Source: an uncultured Sphingomonadaceae bacterium (GTDB taxonomy: Bacteria; Pseudomonadota; Alphaproteobacteria; Sphingomonadales; Sphingomonadaceae). From it: 54,130 nt of DNA. The position numbers and the translations under genes were made by a program. Shown here one piece after another: positions 8,960-18,300 of the stretch (its first letter is position 1; each line of letters opens with the position of its first letter). The stretch is from assembly GCA_902806235.1 (NCBI GenBank), contig CADCVW010000067.1, forward strand, positions 1-54,130, written 5' to 3'. The notes beneath the pieces are model-generated. The model searched no databases and was not told where the DNA came from. It worked only from the letters and a program-made list of their open reading frames with translations.

Positions 8960-9389
8960 GACCTTCGGGAGGAAATGGTGCACCGCACCCCACATGAACA
9001 GCTTCGGGCTTGGCGACACCGGCCGCTACCGGACCAACGTGTGGGACTATGCCGGAATCACGAGCAGCGGGGCAAAGCGGCTCGAGGAGCTGGCGATGCA
9101 CCCAACGGTGAAGCCGGCCGCGCTGGTCGCCGACGCCATCCGCGACTGCTCGAAGCGGGGCGACATCGTCCTGGACGCGTTCGCCGGGTCGGGCACGACG
9201 CTAGTCGCGGCGCACAAGTGCGGACGGCGGGCGCGACTGATCGCGTACGACCCCGCTTATTGCGAAACCATCGTCAGCCGGTACGAGACGCTGACGAGCA
9301 AGCAGGCGGTATTCGCCAAGAGCGGGGAGAGCTTTGAGGTCGTCAGCGAGCAACGCCACGCGCTCGACGAGCACGCGAACGCCAGCTAG
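8960..9389 (+). pseudogene. C-terminal remnant of a DNA (N4/N6) methyltransferase
   Basis: The frame reads RKWCTAPHMNSFGLGD, then TGRYRTNVWDYAG, then MHPTVKPAALVADAIRDC and IVLDAFAGSGTTLVAA. The last is motif I (FxGxG, SAM binding) of the beta-class DNA methylases, which in ParB-methylase proteins follows the HPTVKP motif. The N-terminal half with the target-recognition part and motif IV (DPPY) is absent; upstream of about 8960 the frame shows no homology. An ATG at 8994 could be read as a start, but the homology runs through it, so this is a truncated relic. Confidence 0.75.
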
Positions 9390-9598
9390 CTAGCCACCAC
9401 GCCGAACTGAAGCTGATCTGGTGGGCCCGGGGCAGAGCTGGAATGATAGCCGCTTTGCGCCCATGGCGGTCAGTGCCGACGACCGACGGGCCGCTCAGAA
9501 GTGGTAGTCCGTCCTGGTGGTGCGGACCGTGCCTCGAACGTCCGCTTTGGTTGGTGGGGTGGATGTCCCCCGACGTCATCGGATGTGCAGGACGAAGC

Positions 9599-10030
9599 AT
9601 GGCGGTTCACAATGCGTGGCTCTTCGCTGGCGGCCTACTCAGCCTTCTGGCCTCTGTGGCCCACCTTTCCTGCATCTGGGGCGGTGCGAGCTGGTACCGC
9701 TTCTTCGGCGCGGGCGAGCGCATAGTGCGGCTGGTCGAGCGGGGCGCGTGGGCGCCCACGCTGTTGACGCTCGCCATCGCCGCCGTGCTGGCACTCTGGT
9801 CCGTTTACGCCTTCTCGGGCGCGGGCGTGATCCGTCGCCTGCCGCTGTTGCGGCCCGGGCTCGTCGTGATCACGGCCATCTACCTAACCCGGGCGGCCGC
9901 GCTGCCGTTTCTGTTCAGGATCATGCCCGACCGCAGCACCGGTTTCCTGGTCTGGAGTTCAGCAATCGTGCTCGTGTTCGGGCTCACGCACGCTATCGGC
10001 ATCGCGCGCGGTTGGGCCGAGCTCGGCTAG
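9599..10030 (+). CDS. Small integral membrane protein, unknown function
   Basis: A 143-residue protein with about four hydrophobic segments (LFAGGLLSLLASVAHLSCIW, LLTLAIAAVLALWSVYAFSG, LVVITAIYLTRAAALPFLF and SSAIVLVFGLTHAIGIA). The spacing and the arginine after each segment suggest an inner-membrane four-helix protein. Similar small proteins are common as hypothetical genes in sphingomonads; I cannot name a family. The ATG at 9599 precedes the first hydrophobic stretch. A 24-bp palindromic repeat follows the stop. Confidence 0.65.
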   Translation: MAVHNAWLFAGGLLSLLASVAHLSCIWGGASWYRFFGAGERIVRLVERGAWAPTLLTLAIAAVLALWSVYAFSGAGVIRRLPLLRPGLVVITAIYLTRAAALPFLFRIMPDRSTGFLVWSSAIVLVFGLTHAIGIARGWAELG

Positions 10031-10073
10031 CAGGGCGGGCGAACACCGTCGGCTTCGCTGCCAGCCGCTAGAT

Positions 10074-10097
10074 CTCCGCTTCCGACCCGTAGCAGAC
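10074..10097. repeat. Dispersed 24-bp palindrome, degenerate copy
   Basis: One of eight 24-bp units of the form (G/C)TCCGC, 12 bases, GC(G/A)GAC. This copy lies between the membrane protein and the P450 pseudogene and has one mismatch in each arm. Confidence 0.5.
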
Positions 10098-10148
10098 ATC
10101 TAGTCCCGGTGCTTGGCCGGGGATGCGAAGCGTGCGAGCTTGCTTTCT

Positions 10149-11447
10149 ATGCCGGCAACCGACCACGCATTTGATCCGCCCTTCTATCGTTCTCCGCCGC
10201 ACTTGCCTTCGTTTCGAGCCTTGCTCAGGCGCGGCATCTCGGACCCTGCATCCACTATTCCTGCTTCCGTTTACGAGGCGCGAGCGCTGAAGCTTAGCCG
10301 GGCAGGTCCGATCGTTGTCACTCATCCCGAAGCAGTGCGGGCGGTGTTGCTCGATAAGGGGGAGACGTTCGGCCGCAACCGTCAGCTTCGGTTACTGATG
10401 CGCCGTGCTTGGGGCGAAGGCCTCGCCGGCGTGGAAGGGCCGCCATAAGAGCGGCAGCGCCGCGCTGCTTCCCCGGCGTTCCGGCCTCAGGACGTTCGCG
10501 CCACAGTTCCTGAGATGAGAGCGGCTGCGGAGCGCGGCTCCAAGCAGTGGCTGAGCGGCGAAACCATCGACCTGGTCGCCTCGATGGAGCGTATCGTGGC
10601 CGACGTCATCACATCGACCTTGCTGTCGGGGCTGACGAACTTGGACCTAGACCGCGTCGCGAAGGACATGGGCCCGTTCGCGCAGGAGGTGACGCGCTTC
10701 GGCGCGTTTGACGTGCTTCCGCTGCCGGAGCCGGTCATCAATCGGCTGAGAGGCCTTGGCCGTACGCAGGAGGAAGCCCGGCTACGTGCCGTGGCGGCGA
10801 GGCTGGCGCAGCTCGGCGCATGCAATGATGGCAAGCATCTGCCGACACTGTTGCGAGCCGCAGGTCCGGTCGAGCAGAACATGCTGGGATTCATGATCGC
10901 CGGCCTCGGCACCACTGCATTGGGAGCTGCATGGGCAGCCTATCTGCTGTCGCGTTACCCCGAGTGGCAGGAGAAAGTGCGGCAGGAGAACTCAGCCGCG
11001 CCTGGCAGCATTGCCGCCGAGGAACCCTCAGTGACTCGTCAGGTCGCTCAGGAGGCGCTTCGCCTTTATCCTCCAGCGCCTATCTTGGCTCGGGCGGTGA
11101 TCAAGCGAACTACGTTAGAAGGCTTCCGGCTGTGGCCGGGGCAGACGATCCTTATTCCCGTCTACGCCATCCACCGCCACCGATTGCTTTGGGATCGACC
11201 GGACAGCTTCGACCCGGGGCGTTTTCACGAATCCCGGACCTATGATCGCGCGGCGTTCTTGCCGTTCGGGGCCGGACCGCGGCTGTGTATCGCTGCAGCC
11301 TTCGCCTTGGCCGAAATAGCCGCTATCCTCTCGTCGCTCGTTCGACACTTCCGCTTCACCCCGATCGGCGAGGAGCCAGTGGTCAGCCTGAGGGTCGGCA
11401 CTTACTCGCTCAACGGCCTGCACGCAGCCGTGGAGCGGTTGGATTGA
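10149..11447 (+). pseudogene. Cytochrome P450, interrupted by one in-frame stop
   Basis: A P450 of about 431 residues in a single continuous frame, broken only by TAA at 10446-10448 (codon 100). The first part has the N-terminal segment and substrate-access region (GPIVVTHPEAVRAVLLDKG). Directly after the stop the frame continues RQRRAASPAFRP, the C-helix RRxxxPAF motif. All hallmarks are intact: I-helix AGLGTTALGAAW, K-helix EALR, PDSFDPGRF, and the haem loop FGAGPRLCIA. The stop could be a single C-to-T change of a glutamine codon. It is either a recent pseudogene, a sequencing error, or two separately translated fragments; the second reading is unlikely to fold. Confidence 0.85.
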
Positions 11448-11485
11448 AGGGCGAGAAACAGGGTCCTACCCACGTTTGAGGCAAT

Positions 11486-11509
11486 GTCCGCTTCCCACCC
11501 CAAGCGGAC
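11486..11509. repeat. Dispersed 24-bp palindrome, best-formed copy
   Basis: GTCCGC and GCGGAC arms extend to a perfect 11-bp inverted repeat AATGTCCGCTT / AAGCGGACATT (11483-11512) around CCCACCCC. It follows the P450 pseudogene. Confidence 0.75.
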
Positions 11510-11522
11510 ATTCACGCCCGAA

Positions 11523-11546
11523 GTCCGCTATTGACCCATTGCGGAC
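11523..11546. repeat. Dispersed 24-bp palindrome
   Basis: GTCCGC, TATTGACCCATT, GCGGAC. It is 22/24 identical to the copy at 14133 and lies 13 bases from the previous copy, making a tandem pair of the two sequence subtypes. Confidence 0.7.
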
Positions 11547-11649
11547 CTTCAGCGGAGGGCAGCTTGGCGCCCGTGCCAGCTACTATCGGTGACCCACGGC
11601 CCGCCCGGAAGCGGCGGCGGAAGGACAGCACCCGCCGCACGTTGGAGAA

Positions 11650-11675
11650 GGGGCCGTCCTCGAAGGAACGGCCCC
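11650..11675 (-). terminator. Intrinsic terminator-like hairpin
   Basis: GGGGCCGT and ACGGCCCC form a perfect 8-bp stem with a 10-base loop, followed on the minus strand by TTCTCC. It lies 25 bases after the end of the three-gene small-protein operon and fits as its terminator. Confidence 0.6.
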
Positions 11676-11699
11676 GTTTCCCGAACAGCGGGCCGCCGG

Positions 11700-11789
11700 T
11701 CAACCAGCGCCGCCGAGCGCGGCGCTGGCCAGCGCCCACATTGCTATCAGTGCCGCCATCGCGGGCGGCGGCGCTCTCCGCGTGGTCAT
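11700..11789 (-). CDS. 29-residue membrane microprotein
   Basis: MTTRRAPPPAMAALI followed by AMWALASAALGGAG: a short basic N-terminus and one hydrophobic segment, likely a single membrane helix. Its ATG overlaps the TGA of the upstream 69-residue gene (ATGA at 11786-11789), so it should be translated by coupling. A terminator hairpin follows at once. There is no recognisable family; the gene organisation is the main evidence. Confidence 0.5.
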   Translation of the reverse strand: MTTRRAPPPAMAALIAMWALASAALGGAG

Positions 11790-11995
11790 AGCGGCAGCGC
11801 CGGGGCCGGCGCGACGGCCGCCCGCACCCGGGCGCGTGCACGGGCGCGGGCCAGCCGGTCCGCGACCTCGCCTTCCCGGTGGCGTAGGTCGGCGATCGTG
11901 ACGAGGTCCGGTCGCCGCCGCGCCAGCTCCTCGTAGATCGCGCGGTTGGCGAGCAGCACCTCGCGGCGCAGGCCGGCGAGGGATCCTTCGGTCAT
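11786..11995 (-). CDS. 69-residue basic helical protein, unknown
   Basis: MTEGSLAGLRREVLLANRAI then a helical stretch with RRRPDLVTIADLRHREGEVADRLARARARARVR. It is charged and probably alpha-helical or coiled-coil, with no membrane segment or known motif. GGGAG lies nine bases before the ATG at 11993-11995. It is the middle gene of a three-gene operon, 18 bases after the DUF465-like gene and overlapping the 29-residue membrane gene. Confidence 0.6.
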   Translation of the reverse strand: MTEGSLAGLRREVLLANRAIYEELARRRPDLVTIADLRHREGEVADRLARARARARVRAAVAPAPALPL

Positions 11996-12013
11996 TGCTT
12001 TGTCTCCCGTTGT

Positions 12014-12181
12014 TCAGGCTGGCTGGGCGGACAAGCGCCGCAGCAGTACCGCGATGCTGTCCTTGAGCAGCAACCGCTCGCGCTTGAGTCGCCGCACCTC
12101 GGGCGCGGCGCTCGGCGCGCGCGAGATCCGCTCGTCGAGCGCGCGGTGTCTGGCAATCAAGCTGGCAAGCCGGTTCCTCAT
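12014..12181 (-). CDS. DUF465 (YdcH-like) family protein
   Basis: A 55-residue protein, MRNRLASLIARHRALDERI then APEVRRLKRERLLLKDSI. The spacing 'L..RH..LD..I......V..LK.E.L.LKD.I' is the DUF465/YdcH signature, a short helical hairpin of unknown function common in proteobacteria. AGGAGGAACCA precedes the ATG at 12179-12181, a near-perfect ribosome binding site that excludes the longer in-frame start. It is the first gene of the small-protein operon. Confidence 0.85.
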   Translation of the reverse strand: MRNRLASLIARHRALDERISRAPSAAPEVRRLKRERLLLKDSIAVLLRRLSAQPA

Positions 12182-12467
12182 TGGTTCCTCCTCGTTGGCG
12201 ATGGAAATCATGTCGGGCGCGATGGCTTTCTGCGCCAATAGATTCAGGGCCACCCAGTCGATAGACGGGGGCTATCTGCCCCGGCCAGCGTGCGACCACG
12301 GAGCGGCCTTGTTAGCCCACGCCCCTATTCGGTGGCTTTCTGCCTAGGGTCGACGACCTAGCTGCTGGCCTGAGCGGCGCGGTTCCAGCCGAGCCGGAGG
12401 CGGAACAGCGGGCGTTTCGAGCGAAAGCGCGCGGGACAAGCGGCGGGCATCGACGATAGGAAGCGGG

Positions 12468-13376
12468 ATGCCCACGCTGCGTCAGCTCGAATATCTGGTC
12501 GCCGTGGCGGACTTGAAGCATTTCGGCCGAGCCGCGCAGGCCAGCCACATCTCCCAGCCGACGCTCAGCCAGCAGCTGCGGGCGCTGGAGCAGCGGCTCG
12601 GCGTCACGCTGATCGACCGGCGCCTGACCGGGGCCGAGCTGACGCCGATCGGGCGCGAGATCGCCGAACGGGCGCGACGCCTGCTGGTCGGCGTGAAGGA
12701 CATCCGCGACCTCGCCCGGCGCGCGGCCGCCGGGGCGGCCGGGATCATCCGCTTCGGCGTGACGCCCACGCTCGGACCCTATCTGATGCCCGGCATCGTC
12801 GCGGCGCTGCACCGCGAACAGCCTGACCTTAAGCTCTACATCCGCGAAGGTATACCTGACGAACAGGCGCTGGAACTCGCGCGCGGGCAACTCGACATGC
12901 TGCTCAGCCCGTTGCCCATCGCCGGCGACGACCTCGCGGTGGAGCCGCTGCTGCGCGAGCGGCTGTACCTGGTCGCGCCGCCGGAACACTCGCTCGCGCG
13001 GGCGCGGCGGGTCGACGTCGCGGACCTGCGCGGCGTCGCCATCCTCAGCCTAGACCACCGGCATCACTTTCACCGGCAGGTCGCCGCCTTGTGCGAGGAG
13101 AGCGGCATGCTGCTGCTGCGCGACTATGAAGGCACCAGTCTAGACAGCATCCGGCAGATGGTTGGCTCCGGGCTCGGCCTCGCCGTCCTGCCCGAATGCT
13201 ACATTCGCTCCGAAGTCGGCGGCAGCGCGGGGGTCCGCGTCTTGGACGTCGCCGGCTGGACGCCTTGGCGGAGCATCGCGGCCGCCTGGCGGAGCGGTGC
13301 CGCCTTCGGGCCGGTTTATCTCGGGATCGCCCAGCGGATCCAGGCGGCGGCCGCGAGCCTGAGCGCTCCTTCATAG
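12468..13376 (+). CDS. OxyR-like LysR-family regulator lacking the peroxidatic cysteine
   Basis: A 302-residue LysR-type transcription factor. Residues 1-60 are the winged HTH (LRQLEYLVAVADLKHFGRAA, SQPTLSQQLRALEQRLG). Full-length similarity is to OxyR: GVTPTLGPYLMPGIV, IREGIPDEQALELARGQLDM, LYLVAPPEHSLA, then ILSLDHRHHFHRQVAALCEESG and DSIRQMVGSGLGLAVLP. In OxyR the sensor pair is C199 and C208; here the equivalent positions are His200 and Cys209, so the peroxide-reactive cysteine is missing while the resolving one is kept. It therefore probably does not sense peroxide by the canonical disulfide. It is monocistronic; the small-protein operon is divergent, 290 bases away. Confidence 0.88.
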   Translation: MPTLRQLEYLVAVADLKHFGRAAQASHISQPTLSQQLRALEQRLGVTLIDRRLTGAELTPIGREIAERARRLLVGVKDIRDLARRAAAGAAGIIRFGVTPTLGPYLMPGIVAALHREQPDLKLYIREGIPDEQALELARGQLDMLLSPLPIAGDDLAVEPLLRERLYLVAPPEHSLARARRVDVADLRGVAILSLDHRHHFHRQVAALCEESGMLLLRDYEGTSLDSIRQMVGSGLGLAVLPECYIRSEVGGSAGVRVLDVAGWTPWRSIAAAWRSGAAFGPVYLGIAQRIQAAAASLSAPS

Positions 13377-13434
13377 GCGGCATCTATCGGTCGCGAGCGA
13401 TCTTTCCGCGTGGCAGGGCGGGAAAGCCAGCGCA

Positions 13435-13989
13435 TCAGGCCGCCCGCCCCGTCTTGCAAAGTGTAGCACTAGCTCGCCGTAGCCTGACTGCTACGTTCAC
13501 GGTTGCGCAACCGGCTGGTCCCCACCGGTTAGCTGCCGCGCGGATGTTCTCGCGCGTTTGCCGCGCGGGGCGGGCGGCTTGAGGCAGCAAGCCGCCCGCC
13601 CCGAAGTGCGCCAACGTTGGGCACAACCTGCATCGGTCCCGAGCCATGCGGATCAGCCGTTTCCCGTCCCGCTTATCGCGGGCCCGCGCCCACGCAGCCG
13701 GGTCCACGCTCATGAGTGAGAGCAGCCGGGAGCAAGCGGTGTCCGCATGGGGCGGAGGGGTAGGTGCTGAACCGTGCGCCTTCTATGAAATGCGCGGGCC
13801 GCGTGCGCTGCACCCGGTACAGCGCAGCTTGTGAGCAAAGCCGGGCCAGTTAGCCGTCCAGCCGTTGCGAGCGAGGTGCGCCAGCAACTCACGTGTATCG
13901 AGCAGCGCAACCCGTCCACATCGGCACTCGGCATGAACGCACCCGCCTTTGGTGACGTGCTCGGACAAGTGGCGGAGGGCCTGCACCAT
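13435..13989 (-). pseudogene. Zinc-ribbon hypothetical protein, copy 1, one in-frame stop
   Basis: The frame starts MVQALRHLSEHVTKGG and contains ECRCGRVALLDTRELLAH and LRCTGCSARGPR, a CxC...CxxC metal-binding pattern. TAG at 13783-13785 interrupts it where the paralogue at 50438 has TGG (Trp). The same frame resumes with a proline-rich linker and VDPAAWARARDKRDGKRLIR, the C-terminal motif of the paralogue. After that the stop present in the paralogue (ARG-stop) is lost and the frame drifts through a strong hairpin, so the true gene would have ended near 13630. Function unknown; a nucleic-acid or protein-binding role is only inferred from the ribbon. Confidence 0.7.
13566..13603. terminator. 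Perfect 15-bp GC-rich hairpin
   Basis: CGGGGCGGGCGGCTT and its exact reverse complement flank an 8-base loop. There is no T-tract on either side. It lies between the OxyR-like gene (plus) and the zinc-ribbon pseudogene (minus), where a bidirectional terminator would be placed. Confidence 0.55.
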
Positions 13990-14132
13990 GTGGCTAGGCC
14001 AGGAAAGGTACCCTACCGCGCCAGCCTTCGCCTGTGTGCCTATAGTGTCATTAGTATCGATAGGCTCACCCCCGAGCCTGCCGAATCAGTCTCTTCCTCT
14101 GACAATCTTGTCGGTCGGTACTCATGCCGCTC

Positions 14133-14156
14133 GTCCGCTTTCGACCCATTGCGGAC
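14133..14156. repeat. Dispersed 24-bp palindrome
   Basis: GTCCGC, TTTCGACCCATT, GCGGAC. The reverse complement of the copy at 53561 is identical to this unit at 23 of 24 positions. Confidence 0.75.
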
Positions 14157-14185
14157 ACTCGTTTGACCCCATAGCATCGGTTTCA

Positions 14186-14620
14186 ATGGGGGCGCTGACG
14201 CTGGAGATGATGTTCAAGGCCGCGCACGCTGTCGTGCTTGTCGGGTGGCTTGCTCTCTTCTTTGCTCCGGTGCGTCCCTCTACTCTGATTGCCACCGCCC
14301 GCCTAACAAGCGTGCTGTTAGCAGTGGCTTATACGCTTCTTTTTGTGACGTCGGGCAAGGGTGCTTCAGTGCTTATAACCGACTACACGCTCAATGGCAT
14401 CGGGGTTTTCTTCGCTGATCCGGCTTTTCGGCTTCTCGGCTGGGTCCACTACCTCGCCTTCGATTTGTGGGTCGGGACATGGGAGGTAGAAGAGGCCAAC
14501 CGGATTGGCTTGCCTCACGGCATCCTCCTGTTGAGCCTCGTCCTGACCTTCCTGCTGGGGCCAGTCGGCTTGCTCAACTTCATACTCTTTAGAGCGCTGC
14601 GTTTCCGGGCTGCGGGGTAG
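14186..14620 (+). CDS. ABA4-like (DUF4281) membrane protein
   Basis: A 144-residue four-helix membrane protein. The start EMMFKAAHAVVLVGWLALFF, the middle GIGVFFADPAFRLLGWVHYL then AFDLWVGTWEVEEANRIGLPH, and the final GPVGLLNFILFRAL match the ABA4-like family. In plants ABA4 is needed for neoxanthin synthesis; bacterial members are common in carotenoid-producing sphingomonads, but their role is unproven and no carotenoid gene is nearby. The ATG at 14186 follows a 24-bp palindrome; a longer open frame upstream reads through the zinc-ribbon pseudogene on the opposite strand and is not used. Confidence 0.82.
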   Translation: MGALTLEMMFKAAHAVVLVGWLALFFAPVRPSTLIATARLTSVLLAVAYTLLFVTSGKGASVLITDYTLNGIGVFFADPAFRLLGWVHYLAFDLWVGTWEVEEANRIGLPHGILLLSLVLTFLLGPVGLLNFILFRALRFRAAG

Positions 14621-14628
14621 CAACGGAT

Positions 14629-14652
14629 GTCTGCTTCCCACCCCTAGCGGAC
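14629..14652. repeat. Dispersed 24-bp palindrome
   Basis: GTCTGC, TTCCCACCCCTA, GCGGAC. Extended arms GATGTCTGCT / AGCGGACATC differ at one position. It lies just after the ABA4-like gene. Confidence 0.7.
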
Positions 14653-14728
14653 ATCTGCTGATCGTTCCGCTAGGTTACGCCAAGGTAGTCCGGCGAGGCA
14701 GACCGACGTCGCCGGAGTGATAGGGCCG

Positions 14729-15205
14729 ATGGGGATGAACTACGTTCTCAGGTGGGGTGAACCGTCCGACCACGCGACGCTGGCGGACATCATGTTCGAC
14801 GCCGTTCGGAATGGTCCAAGCCAGTATAGCGAACAGCAAAGGGCAGCCTGGGTTCCAATCCGGCGCGACGGACAGGCGTGGAACGATCGCCTTGCAACAC
14901 AGAACATTATTGTGGGCGAGCGCGACGGCCGAGCGATGGGCTTCATGACGCTAGCGCACGGCGGCTACGTAGATTTCGCCTACATTCGGCCGAGCGCGCG
15001 TAGAACCGGGCTCTTCCGACAGATGTTCGAGCGCTTAGAGGAGCAGGCCAGACTCAAAGGCGTTAGCCTGCTCTGGGTTCACGCCAGCTTGGCTGCGCAG
15101 CCCGCGTTCGCGACGGTGGGCTTCGAAATAAGGAAGTATGAGGAGGTCGCGCTAGGGTCGGAGCGCTTGGCGCGCTTCGAGATGGAGAAGAAGCTTTCCG
15201 TATAA
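14729..15205 (+). CDS. GNAT family N-acetyltransferase
   Basis: A 158-residue GNAT-fold protein. The N-terminal strand and helix (YVLRWGEPSDHATLADIMFD), the GERDGRAMGFMTLAHGGYVD beta hairpin, the acetyl-CoA loop region YIRPSARRTGLFRQMFERLE, and the C-terminal HASLAAQPAFATVGFEIRKYEE are characteristic of the PhnO/YafP-like branch. The canonical Q/RxxGxG/A loop is a degenerate RRTGLF. The substrate cannot be inferred. Starts at 14717 (GTG), 14729 and 14735 are all possible; 14729 has AGGG just upstream. Confidence 0.8.
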   Translation: MGMNYVLRWGEPSDHATLADIMFDAVRNGPSQYSEQQRAAWVPIRRDGQAWNDRLATQNIIVGERDGRAMGFMTLAHGGYVDFAYIRPSARRTGLFRQMFERLEEQARLKGVSLLWVHASLAAQPAFATVGFEIRKYEEVALGSERLARFEMEKKLSV

Positions 15206-15218
15206 CAGCAAGGCGAGC

Positions 15219-15242
15219 GTCCGCTTCCCACCCATAGCGAAA
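15219..15242. repeat. Dispersed 24-bp palindrome, degenerate copy
   Basis: The left arm GTCCGC and the spacer TTCCCACCCATA match the subtype at 11486; the right arm is eroded to GCGAAA. Confidence 0.5.
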
Positions 15243-15399
15243 ATTCGCTGGCCGGTGCACTAAGCTGTTGCCAATCAAAACTTTGGGGTATTCACCGTGT
15301 CGCCGACAGATCTTGACTTATGACTCCCTAACACAAAACAAAGCAGTTCTCAGATAAGCGCTAGCAAGCGTCGGCCAAACGCCAATTTAAGTTCACCTT

Positions 15400-18300
15400 C
15401 TACAACAGGAAGTCCCCTGCGTTAATCACGGAGCCGTTAGTGCTAATCACAAGCAGCGCGAAGTCGGCAATGCCATCACCGTTCACGTCGCCCTCGATCC
15501 GCTGCGTGCCGGCTACGCTGGTCACCCGCAGCTGCCCGGCAACGCCGGTGAAGGCTGTGGCACCAATGAAGCTGAAGGCCTCGTCCCCGGCCGTGTTGCT
15601 GTTGGCGTCAATAAGTGTCAGCTCGATTCGGTCACCTGCGGACCGGTTGAAGTCCGTGAGCACGTCCGGGCTGCCGATACTTGCTTCCGCCGTTGACTCA
15701 AGCGCAAAGCGGTCCGCGCCCGAGCCGCCAGTTAGCGTGTCGGCACCTAAGTTGCCGCTCAGCCAGTCCGCCCCATCGTCACCGAACAACTGATCGTCGT
15801 CCGCGCCGCCGCTGAGCGCGTCGCTGTCATCACCGCCGCGCAGCGTATCGCTCCCTGGACCACCAAAGAGCAGATCGTCCCCTGTCCCGCCCAGGACGTC
15901 GTCGTTGCCCGCCTGCCCGCGTAGTTCGTCCTTTCCAGCTCCGCCGGTAATGCTGTCATTTCCAAACTCACCGAAAACTGCGTCGTCACCATCGTCGCCC
16001 GCAAGTGAGTCATCATCTCCGCCGCCGTTCAGCGTGTCGGCACCATCTCTGCCCCTCAAATGATCGTTGCCTGGCCCGCCGAACAGCGCATCAGTGCCAC
16101 CGCCGCCGTCGGCCGTGTCGTCTCCCGCCTGACCACGAAGGGTGTCGTTACCACCATCGCCAGTCATTTCGTCGTTGCCAGCGCCAGCAAACACCGTGTC
16201 ATCGCCCGATCCGCTGTTCAGCGTGTCGGCACCGGCACCACCGTCAAGAATATCATCCCCCTCATTTCCCCGGATGAGGTCATCGCCGTCCAAGCCTTGA
16301 AGCAGGTTCGCGCCCTCGTTGCCGAGAAGTCTGTTGTGCAAGCCATTGCCGACGCCGCTGATTGGCGCCGCACCTGTTAGCGTCAGCGCCTCAATTCCGT
16401 CACCGAGCTGATGTGGGGCGCTCGCCCGGACAAGGTCGGTCCCACCGCCCGTGCCATCTTCGCTGGCCTGATCCCCAACGTCATCGACAATGTAGATGTC
16501 GTCGCCCGCACCGCCGTCTAGGCGATCCGCGCCGGGGCCTCCGTCGAGAATATTGTCGGCGTCGTTTCCGACCAAGACGTTAGCGAGGATATTGCCGGTG
16601 CCTTCGATCGCCTTAGTACCGGTCAGAGTAAGATTTTCGAGCTCGCTGCCCAGCGTATAGCTGATGCTTGACCGCACGAGATCTGTACCGGCTCCAGCGG
16701 CCTCGCTGACCCGATCGCCGCTGCTGTCAACGATGTAGATGTCATCCCCAGCGCCGCCCGCCATTGTGTCTGCGCCGGCCGCACCGTCCAGAATATTGCG
16801 GGCGGTGTTCCCGACCAGTACATTGTCGAGCGTGTTCCCTGTGCCGTCGATCGCGGCCGTACCCGTCAGTGTAAGTTGTTCGGTTCCGCTAGGGAGGATA
16901 AAGCTGATGAACGAGGTGACTAGGTCGGTGCCGCCGCCTGCTGCCTCGATCACCTGGTCGCCGCCATCGTCGACGGTATATCGGTCATTCCCGGCGCCGC
17001 CGCTCATGGTGTCAGCTCCGCCACCGCCGTCGAGCAGGTTGCTCGCGCTGTTCCCGACAAGGAGGTTGTTCTGGGCGTTACCCGTGCCGCTGATCGCCGC
17101 CGTGCCAATTAGGACCAGCGTTTCGACATGCGCGTCCAGCCTGTAGCTCACGCTACTTTCGACCCGATCAGTGCCGCCGCCTGCTTCCTCAACGATGCGC
17201 TGGTCGGAATGCTCGATCCGGTAAAGGTCGTCGCCGCCCAATCCTTCAAGCGTATCGGCCCCGCCGCCGCCGGCCAATTGGTTGCTGCCCGCATTGCCCA
17301 CTATGCGCTGCGCGAACTCGTTGCCGGTCAGGCTGATCGCCGTTGTGCTGTTCGCGTCGCCAGCGGCTAGGAGCTCCACCTCCGCACCGCCGTTCAGGAC
17401 ATAGCTGACGGTGGCCAGCACTCGGTCAAAACCTTGGCCCACACCCTCAATAATCAGGCGCGAAGGATCAGCTACGGTGTAGCTATTATCGCCCACGCCG
17501 TCGGTGCTGACGGCGGCGAGCCGGTAGTTACCGGTGCTGCTGCCCACCGAGCGGAGCTCGATCCTGAACTCGCCCGTGGCCGGCGCTATGAAGCGTAAAT
17601 AGGAGTCGAGCCCAAGCCCGGCATCATCGTCCTCCGCCAGCAGTGCGCCGGTCGAATCGGTGATCCGCAGCAACGGGTCCGCCAGCGATCCCGATGCGGA
17701 GCTCACGCCGAGCAGGCTGAAAGCGTAGCTGTGGCCGGCAATCATCGAGACGGTGAGGCTGTCGACCTCGCCGGCTACAGCTATCATTCCGGATAGCGCC
17801 GTCGTCGGTTGGGCAGGCGGCAGGGTCTCGCGCGCCGCTCCCGCCGAGTTCAGACGGTCCACCAGCGCGGCAGCTAGTAGCGCGTGCGCTTGGGCAGTCG
17901 GGTGCACCTCGTCGAAGAAGAGCAGCTCGCTTTCATTGAGCGGGAAGACCGCTTCGCGGCCGAAGACCGCGACGAGGTTGGGCAAGATAGTCGCAGTTGC
18001 CTCAGTGATGCTCGCATATTGGATAGCGGTCGCCGGATGGGCCGCCCGCAACACTTCGAGCTGGCCTTGGATCATGGTGTCAAGCCGTTCGGAATAATGA
18101 GTCGCCGCAGCGCGTCGGGCGGCTTCATCGCTCACCCCGTTGTATTCAGGGATAATCCCAACGTTGGGAACGCCAGTGACGAGGAGGTGCCGAACTCCCA
18201 TTTCGATGAGCTGGCGGATTTCCAGACCGAAGGCGGTGGCTGCGTTCTGCAGGGTGAGGAGCGCGGCGGCCTCGCTGGCGAAGGCGCCGGTGTCGGGGAC

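Noticed and set aside
15759-17370. Possible tandem DNA repeat array or CRISPR
   Set aside because: The periodicity comes from RTX and long calcium-binding protein repeats; there are no identical direct repeats with unique spacers.
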